Assembly: GCA_017619985.1 (NCBI GenBank)
Contig: JAFZRG010000094.1
Coordinates: 1-11,921, forward strand
Length of the DNA: 11,921 bases
Reading direction: 5' to 3'
DNA from: Bacillota bacterium
Lineage (GTDB): Bacteria; Bacillota; Clostridia; Peptostreptococcales; Anaerovoracaceae
Shown here piece by piece: positions 7,184 to 11,921 of this stretch. Under the pieces are notes generated by a model that did no database searches, was not told where the DNA came from, and worked only from the letters and a program-made list of their open reading frames with translations. Position 1 is the stretch's first letter, and each line of letters opens with the position of its first letter. Position numbers and translations under genes: made by a program.

Positions 7184-8473
7184 TTAATTGACCAGCTTCA
7201 GCAGCCGCGGCAGGAACAGAGCCAAAGGTTCACAGAATGTGACCAGCAGCACGACCGCCACGCAGACGCCAAGGAGTGGTATCAGCCATCGCACCGTATC
7301 CTCGATCTTGATCTTCATCAAGCCGCAGGCAACGTACAGGTTGACCCCCAAAGGCGGGGTGACCAGGCCCAGGCAGAGGTTCGCTACCATGAAGCAGCCG
7401 AAATGAACGGGATTGACGCCGATGGAATTCATGATGGGGATCAGCATCGGAGCGAAAATGACGATAGAAGCATTCAGCTCGATGAAGCACCCGCTGATCA
7501 GCAGCATGACGTTCAGCAGCAGCAGGATGAGGATCTTGTTGCTCGTGACAGCGATGATGGCCGCCGCAATCGCGTTCGTCACGCGGTAATTCGACATGAC
7601 CCAGCTGAAGCTCTGCGCGCAGGCGATGACGAACATGACCATGGCGCTCGTCAGGGCCGAATCGACGAAGATCTTCGGAAGGTCCTTGATCTTCAGCTCT
7701 TTATAAACGAAGAAGCCCAGGAACAGACCGTATACGGCAGCGATGATAGCCGCTTCGGTCGGAGTGAAAGCACCGCCGTAGATGCCGCCCAGTACGATCA
7801 GGGGCATGAAGATGACCCAGATCGCATTCTTCGCAGCTTTTCCGAGATTGCCCCAGCTGAACTTTACGTTCGTTCCGACAAACCCGCGTTTTTTGGAGAT
7901 CGCATAGACCGTGATGCACAGCGCCAGTCCGATCAGGACACCGGGAACGACGCCGCTCATGAACAACGCACCGATCGAGACCCCTGTGGCCACGCCGAAT
8001 GTCACGAAAAGAACACTGGGCGGGATCAGCGGTCCGAGAGCGCCGGCCGTTGCAGTCAGCGATGTCGCGAATTTTCTGTCGTAATTGTTTTCTTCCATCG
8101 CAGGGATCATCATTCCGCCGACGGCTGCCGTCGTTGCAGGGCCGGAACCGGAGATGGCTGCGAAAAACATGCTGGTCACAACGGTTACCAGTCCGAGTCC
8201 TCCTGTCAGATGCCCGACAAAGGAAGACGCGAAATTGATCAGTCTCTTGGACAGACCGCCGTGTTCCATGATGGACCCGGCAACGATAAAGAACGGGATC
8301 GCCATCATCGGGAAGGAGTCTGTTGCGGAATACATTCTCTGAGCCATGACGGTCAGGGGAACGTCACCGGTTACGATGAGCGTAACGATCGCCGCCAATC
8401 CCACGCAGAGAGCGATGGGGATGCCCAGTATTAAAAGCAGGGCAAATATGCCAAACAGTAAACCTCCAACCAT
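7184..8473 (-). CDS. dctM: TRAP transporter large permease subunit, DctM family
   Basis: Multi-pass inner-membrane subunit that forms the Na+-driven transport channel with DctQ and accepts ligand from DctP. 429 residues, very hydrophobic, consistent with about a dozen membrane segments. Family motifs seen: ISGSGPATTAAVGGMMIP (107-124), GALGPLIPPS (144-153), GGAFTPTEAA, and a C-terminal LGLVTPPLGVNLY repeat-like loop. I choose the ATG at 8473: it has AGGTGA 5 nt upstream and gives the usual MVGGLLFGIF start. An in-frame GTG at 8482 would add three residues and overlap the dctQ stop, but it has a weaker site. The ribosome site overlaps the dctQ stop codon, so translation of the two is probably coupled. 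The next gene, for the glycyl radical enzyme, starts 34 nt after its stop. Confidence 0.95.
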   Translation of the reverse strand: MVGGLLFGIFALLLILGIPIALCVGLAAIVTLIVTGDVPLTVMAQRMYSATDSFPMMAIPFFIVAGSIMEHGGLSKRLINFASSFVGHLTGGLGLVTVVTSMFFAAISGSGPATTAAVGGMMIPAMEENNYDRKFATSLTATAGALGPLIPPSVLFVTFGVATGVSIGALFMSGVVPGVLIGLALCITVYAISKKRGFVGTNVKFSWGNLGKAAKNAIWVIFMPLIVLGGIYGGAFTPTEAAIIAAVYGLFLGFFVYKELKIKDLPKIFVDSALTSAMVMFVIACAQSFSWVMSNYRVTNAIAAAIIAVTSNKILILLLLNVMLLISGCFIELNASIVIFAPMLIPIMNSIGVNPVHFGCFMVANLCLGLVTPPLGVNLYVACGLMKIKIEDTVRWLIPLLGVCVAVVLLVTFCEPLALFLPRLLKLVN

Positions 8474-8478
8474 TTTTA

Positions 8479-8484
8479 TCACCT
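8479..8484 (-). promoter_or_regulatory. dctM ribosome binding site embedded in the dctQ stop
   Basis: AGGTGA on the minus strand contains the dctQ TGA stop (8479-8481) and lies 5 nt before the dctM ATG at 8473. This layout is typical of coupled translation. It also favours the ATG over the overlapping GTG at 8482 as the start. Confidence 0.7.
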
Positions 8485-9006
8485 ATTTTCCATACTCTCT
8501 GCAGGTTTCGGAGAAACTGCAGCTTCAACTGCAACGATCAGTCTGAACAGGCTCTGGATGATCATTAGACCAAAGGGGACCATGACGCCGGAATAAGGAA
8601 TAAACATGGGGATCTGCATGGCCGGGGAAACCTGGCTGCGAGCGATCTGCAGCTTAATGATCTCGACACTGAACCGGAAAACGATAACGCAGAATACCAG
8701 TGTTGCGATTTCCCGGAAAATATTTGCGCCTTTCTGCACAGAAACGGGCAAATGATCGACCAATACCCGTACATCGGAATGGGTGCCCTTCATGATGCCC
8801 ATGCTGGCTGCCGTATAAGTCAGCCAGACAAAACTGAAACGCAGCAGTTCCTCGGACCACGGCAGCGAAGCTTTTAAAACAAAGCGGCACAGTACCTGCA
8901 GGAAGCCCACGATGATCACTTCACCGAACAGTATCGTGATGATCCAGCGTTCAACGGCATCGATCCCGTTTACGATCGCACCCAAAGCATCTTTTACTTT
9001 TCCCAT
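8479..9006 (-). CDS. dctQ: TRAP transporter small permease subunit, DctQ family
   Basis: Small membrane subunit of the TRAP transporter, 175 residues with four predicted membrane helices at about 21-43, 57-73, 98-116 and 136-160. The signature after helix 1 is clear: LPWSEELLRFSFVWLTY (48-64), followed by GTHSDVRVLVDHLP (74-87). Both are standard DctQ features. The ATG at 9006 has GGAGGA about 7 nt upstream. It precedes dctM directly and follows the PPC-domain gene by 38 nt. Which substrate it serves is set mainly by the DctP protein encoded further downstream. Confidence 0.94.
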   Translation of the reverse strand: MGKVKDALGAIVNGIDAVERWIITILFGEVIIVGFLQVLCRFVLKASLPWSEELLRFSFVWLTYTAASMGIMKGTHSDVRVLVDHLPVSVQKGANIFREIATLVFCVIVFRFSVEIIKLQIARSQVSPAMQIPMFIPYSGVMVPFGLMIIQSLFRLIVAVEAAVSPKPAESMENR

Positions 9007-9044
9007 AGTTATTTCCTCCTATGGATCATTCAGAATGGCTGCAG

Positions 9045-9509
9045 TTAATCCTCGTAGGGGGCAAAGTGATTTCCGTCTGCTTCAGGATCATAGGCACGGA
9101 CAAAGTGGCCGCCTACGACTTCGACGATAATGACTTCAACAGTTGCCAGGGAGGGGCTCTCGCCTGCGATCATATGACCGCCGTAGAATACGCCGTCGTC
9201 ACCGCACATGCTGGCATGGATATGGAGTCCGCCTTCGCAGATCAGACCCATTGCATTGCAGAGTTCAACGGGGAAGGTACGGTTGTTAGCTGCACCGTAA
9301 CCTGCACCGAGCTTGGCATCGTTCTTTTCCAGGTAGTAATAACTTGTCTTTTCCAGACTGCCGATCATGGATACCCAGCCGTTCTGGATGTTCTTTTCCT
9401 TCAGGATCTTTGTGATGCCTTCACAGACATCGGTGCCGGGCAGGATGCGGGCCAGTACGATGCGGCCGATCTGACCTTCGGAATAAGCGACTCTTACTTC
9501 TTTACTCAT
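9045..9509 (-). CDS. PPC/DUF296-domain protein
   Basis: Small soluble protein of 154 residues matching the plants-and-prokaryotes-conserved (PPC, DUF296) fold. Seen: GRIVLARILPGTDVCEGITKI (15-35, the first strand and helix), NGWVSMIGSLEK (43-54), LHIHASM (95-101), GGHMIAGE (110-117) and TVEVIIVEVVG (123-133). His96, His98 and His112 form the conserved triad thought to bind a metal in this fold. In plants the domain belongs to AT-hook DNA-binding proteins; there is no AT-hook here, and stand-alone bacterial members have no agreed function. The ATG at 9509 has AAGGAG 7 nt upstream. It is embedded between the reductase and the transporter genes, so it is more likely an enzyme or accessory factor of this pathway than a DNA-binding protein, but that is inference. 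Confidence 0.85.
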   Translation of the reverse strand: MSKEVRVAYSEGQIGRIVLARILPGTDVCEGITKILKEKNIQNGWVSMIGSLEKTSYYYLEKNDAKLGAGYGAANNRTFPVELCNAMGLICEGGLHIHASMCGDDGVFYGGHMIAGESPSLATVEVIIVEVVGGHFVRAYDPEADGNHFAPYED

Positions 9510-9571
9510 GGTGATTCTCCTTTTTCATTTGAAACATACAACGAAGGATTTATGCGTATTGTTTTATGCGG

Positions 9572-10462
9572 TCACATACCGCGCGTCAGTTCCACGCCGG
9601 CGATCTGTTCGTAGTAGCGCATAACGACAGCGCTGTCTTCGGAGCCGTATCCCGTAGCGGACATAAACTTCATCTCATCCATTACAAGGCTGGCAAGCGG
9701 CATCGGTGCACCGAGCGCATGACCGGTCTCCAGGGCATTGTTCAGATCCTTGATGTGCAGATCCAGACGGAAGCCTGCCTTGAAATTGCGGTCCATCGCC
9801 ATGGCGAGCTTGCCGTCGAGGACCTTGGAGCCTGCATATCCGTTCTTGATGGCGTTGTAGACGACTTCCGGCTTTACGCCTGCCTTTGCGCCCATCACGA
9901 ATGCCTCTGCAACCATGGCAGTCTCTACGGCAATGATGTGCTGATTGACGAGCTTCGTGGTATTGCCTGCACCGAGATCACCGCAATAGGTGATCGAGCC
10001 GGCCATGATCTCCAGGATGGGAGACAGTTCGTCGAACAGGGCCTTTTCACCACCGCACATCAGAGCAAGCGTACCGTTGATGGCACCGATCTCGCCGCCG
10101 GACACGGGAGATTCCAGCATGGGGACACCCGCTTCGGCGCAGGCCTTGCCGACTTCTCTCGTCGCAAGCGGGGCAATAGAGCTCATATCGATGATCTTCA
10201 TGCCTTCGTGCTTGCCTTCCAGGACGCCGTTCGCGCCTAAAATGGCGGTCTTGACATGGGGAGAATTGGGCAGCATGGTGATAACAACTTCCGAGGCTGC
10301 CGCAACAGCCTTATTGTTCTCTTCCGCAATGGCACCTGCTTCAACCAGTTCTGCGATCGCCTTCGGAACCACATCGAATACGTGCAGTTCATGTCCTGCC
10401 TTCAGCAGGTTCTTCGCCATGGGACGTCCCATTACGCCCAGGCCGATAAAGCATATTTTCAT
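9572..10462 (-). CDS. garR: 2-hydroxy-3-oxopropionate (tartronate semialdehyde) reductase, GarR-like
   Basis: Beta-hydroxyacid dehydrogenase that reduces a 3-oxo acid such as tartronate semialdehyde to D-glycerate with NAD(P)H. 296 residues, normal length. Seen: Rossmann motif GLGVMGRPMAKNLL (7-20), MLPNSPHVK (63-71), DMSSIAP (92-98), substrate motif SPVSGGE (118-124), catalytic lysine motif GAGNTTKLVNQ with Lys170 and Asn173, and MDRNFKAGFRLDLHIKDL (223-240). The last two stretches closely resemble E. coli GarR as I remember it, more than 3-hydroxyisobutyrate dehydrogenase or sulfolactaldehyde reductase. ATG at 10462 with GAGGAA upstream. It lies after the IlvD-family gene, separated by 153 nt, and 62 nt before the PPC-domain gene. 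No tartronate-semialdehyde-forming aldolase or carboligase is in view, so the physiological substrate could be a relative such as malonate semialdehyde. Confidence 0.92.
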   Translation of the reverse strand: MKICFIGLGVMGRPMAKNLLKAGHELHVFDVVPKAIAELVEAGAIAEENNKAVAAASEVVITMLPNSPHVKTAILGANGVLEGKHEGMKIIDMSSIAPLATREVGKACAEAGVPMLESPVSGGEIGAINGTLALMCGGEKALFDELSPILEIMAGSITYCGDLGAGNTTKLVNQHIIAVETAMVAEAFVMGAKAGVKPEVVYNAIKNGYAGSKVLDGKLAMAMDRNFKAGFRLDLHIKDLNNALETGHALGAPMPLASLVMDEMKFMSATGYGSEDSAVVMRYYEQIAGVELTRGM

Positions 10463-10616
10463 TATTTGTTCCTCTCTGTTCTATTGACTAAAAGTAAAAC
10501 GGCCGATGTTTTGGGTGTCCCTCCCGATGTCCGGTGCAGGTCACCAATCTGCATCGGACCCGGAAAAGACAAATCAGGAGTATGTTTTAGGGGGGAAAAT
10601 CCAGTATCCGTTCCCG
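10463..10616. promoter_or_regulatory. Gap between dehydratase and garR genes with an interrupted palindrome
   Basis: The longest gene-free stretch inside the operon. It contains an 11-bp inverted repeat with one mismatch (arms 10529-10539 and 10549-10559, 9-nt spacer, GTCCGGTGCAG/CTGCATCGGAC). CCGATG occurs three times: 10503-10508 and 10524-10529 on the plus strand, 21 bp apart, and 10552-10557 inverted. No T-run follows the hairpin on the minus strand, so it is not a normal terminator, and I see no convincing -35/-10 pair. It could be an operator or an RNA processing/attenuation element; function not determined. Confidence 0.4.
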
Positions 10617-11921
10617 CTAAAAAACCGTATCGTCGAAGATCGCGCCTTTGGAAGCGGACGTTACCATAGCACGGTAACGCTTCAGATATCCGCTGACCTG
10701 CTTGGGCGGCTGCGGGGTCTTTTTCGCCTTACGCGCTGCCAGTTCCTCTTCGGAAACGAGCAGTTCGAGCTTATGCGCAGGGATATCGATGGAGATCAGA
10801 TCTCCGTCTTCGATATAGGCGAGGAGCCCTCCGGCCGCAGCTTCGGGCGAGATATGCCCGATGGAGGCGCCGCGGCTGACGCCGGAGAACCTGCCGTCCG
10901 TGATCAGTGCACAGGTCGAATCCAGACCCATTCCCGCGATAGCGCCGGTGGGGCTCAGCATCTCGCGCATACCCGGGCCACCCTTGGGGCCTTCGTAACG
11001 GACGACCACCACGTCGCCGCTCTTGACCTTGCCGGAGTACAGACCTTCACAGCAATCTTCCTCGCTGTCGAAGCACTTGGCAGGACCGGTATGGATCATC
11101 ATCTCGGGCAGCACGGCACCTTTCTTGACGACGGCTCCTTCCGGTGCGAGATTACCGTACAGCACTGCCAGTCCGCCGGTCTGCGAGTAAGCATGATCTA
11201 TATCGCGGATGACATCTTCATTCTTGATGGAAGCCTTTGCGATACGGTCGGCCCAGGTGCCTTCGACTGTCTTTGCGGTCGGATCGATCTTCCCCATACC
11301 GTCCAGACGCTTCATGACCGCGCTTAAACCGCCGGCCTCGTTCAGATCCACAAGGCAGTGGACCCCTGCGGGATTGAGCTTGACGATGTGAGGGACGGAG
11401 TCGCTGATCGCATTCACGCCTTTCAGATCGAAGGGGATGCCTGCCTCATGGCAGATCGCAGGCAGATGCAGCATCGTATTCGTGGAGCAGCCCAATGCCA
11501 TATCGGCAGCAAGACCGTTCTTGATCGCCTTTTCCGTAACGATATCTCTGGGGCAGATCCCTTCTTCCACCAGCTTCATGACCTGCATGCCTGCATGCTT
11601 TGCCAGGATGAGGCGCTGGCTCTCGACGGCAGGGATCGTTCCGTTTCCGGGAAGTCCCAGACCGAGGATCTCCGTCATGCAGTTCATGGAATTCGCTGTG
11701 AACATGCCGGCGCAGGAACCGCAGCCCGGACATGCGTGTTCGACGAGCTCCTGAGCGACTTCTTCGCTCATCTTACCGGTGCGGACTGCTCCGGGTGCTT
11801 CAAAAGCATCGGTCAGTGCGACCTTCTTCCCGTTGGCAAAACCGGGAAGCATGGGACCGCCGCTGCAGAAGATCGATGGGATATTGACCCGCAGAGCCGC
11901 CATGATCATACCGGGAACGAT
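10617..11921 (-). CDS. ilvD: IlvD/Edd-family dihydroxy-acid dehydratase, 5' end cut by the window
   Basis: Fe-S dehydratase converting a 2,3-dihydroxy acid to the 2-oxo acid. The 434 visible residues are the C-terminal part of a protein of about 555; the N-terminal residues with the first two cluster cysteines lie outside the window. Seen (fragment numbering): IVPGMIMAALRVNIPSIF at the edge, cluster motif CPGCGSCAGMFTANSMNCMT (64-83), LPGNGT (90-95), LGCSTNTMLHLPAI (143-156), GNLAPEGAVVKKGAV (256-270), RYEGPKGGPGMREMLSP (308-324), and ITDGRFSGVSRGASIGH (340-356) with the active-site Ser. Closest by eye to true IlvD, which makes 2-oxoisovalerate precursors. However, no other branched-chain biosynthesis gene is near, and it is followed by garR and a TRAP/glycyl-radical operon. 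A catabolic role on a sugar acid is therefore at least as likely. The stop is TAG at 10617-10619. Confidence 0.9.
   Translation of the reverse strand: MVPGMIMAALRVNIPSIFCSGGPMLPGFANGKKVALTDAFEAPGAVRTGKMSEEVAQELVEHACPGCGSCAGMFTANSMNCMTEILGLGLPGNGTIPAVESQRLILAKHAGMQVMKLVEEGICPRDIVTEKAIKNGLAADMALGCSTNTMLHLPAICHEAGIPFDLKGVNAISDSVPHIVKLNPAGVHCLVDLNEAGGLSAVMKRLDGMGKIDPTAKTVEGTWADRIAKASIKNEDVIRDIDHAYSQTGGLAVLYGNLAPEGAVVKKGAVLPEMMIHTGPAKCFDSEEDCCEGLYSGKVKSGDVVVVRYEGPKGGPGMREMLSPTGAIAGMGLDSTCALITDGRFSGVSRGASIGHISPEAAAGGLLAYIEDGDLISIDIPAHKLELLVSEEELAARKAKKTPQPPKQVSGYLKRYRAMVTSASKGAIFDDTVF

Noticed and set aside
6037..8434. Long plus-strand open frames at 6037-7107 and 7403-8434
   Set aside because: They lie opposite the glycyl radical enzyme and dctM genes. 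Composition is rich in Arg, His, Asp and Gln as expected of antisense frames, with no domain recognised.
4771..11921. Sulfoglycolytic or DHPS pathway (sulfogluconate dehydratase, sulfolactaldehyde reductase, DHPS sulfite-lyase, TRAP importer)
   Set aside because: The gene families fit superficially, but the reductase has the GarR-type SPVSGG substrate motif and GarR-like C-terminus rather than the sulfonate-type motif of YihU. No sulfite-handling or export gene is seen. It is not excluded for the glycyl radical enzyme alone; pocket modelling against HpsG and IslA would decide.
1..11921. CRISPR arrays, tRNA or rRNA genes, insertion sequences, prophage or attachment sites
   Set aside because: No regularly spaced repeats, cloverleaf-like sequences, transposase or integrase frames, or flanking repeats were seen on either strand.

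Overview
All ten genes in this window lie on the minus strand, so transcription runs from right to left. The GC content is moderate to high, Shine-Dalgarno sites are strong, the lipoprotein has a Firmicute look, and there is a CGAAC-N4-GTTCG SOS box of the Bacillus/Clostridium LexA type. Together these suggest an anaerobic Firmicute of the Clostridia (gut Lachnospiraceae or Oscillospiraceae-like). Oxygen-sensitive glycyl-radical and Fe-S enzymes support an anaerobe. The species cannot be named from the sequence.

Region 11921 to 1201 reads as one catabolic operon of nine genes. In transcription order these are: an IlvD/Edd-family dihydroxy-acid dehydratase (5' end outside the window); a GarR-type tartronate-semialdehyde (2-hydroxy-3-oxopropionate) reductase; a small PPC/DUF296 protein; TRAP transporter small (DctQ) and large (DctM) membrane subunits; a glycyl radical enzyme (GRE); its radical-SAM activase; the TRAP substrate-binding lipoprotein (DctP); a 4-oxalocrotonate-tautomerase-like protein; and an iron-containing alcohol dehydrogenase. 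A good rho-independent terminator follows the last gene. Most intergenic gaps are 5-80 nt; the exception is the 153-nt dehydratase-reductase gap, which carries an interrupted palindrome and three CCGATG copies.

Region 1200 to 1 holds a separate unit: rarA (replication-associated recombination ATPase, 3' end outside the window). It has its own extended -10 promoter, and a perfect LexA-type palindrome sits on the predicted start site.

How the operon may work (inference): the TRAP system imports an organic acid, probably a hydroxy- or sugar-acid-like anion. The dehydratase and the glycyl radical enzyme remove water or cleave a C-X bond, the tautomerase handles an enol/keto intermediate, and the two dehydrogenases reduce the resulting semialdehyde or aldehyde to dispose of electrons. 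The glycyl radical enzyme has the dehydratase/lyase GCVEP signature. However, it lacks the His/Ser and His/Asp residues of glycerol-, propanediol- and hydroxyproline-dehydratases, and the tautomerase lacks the canonical 4-OT arginines. The substrate is therefore not one I can name, and this is the best candidate for an undescribed pathway in the window. No regulator gene or operon promoter is visible; both must lie to the right of the window.
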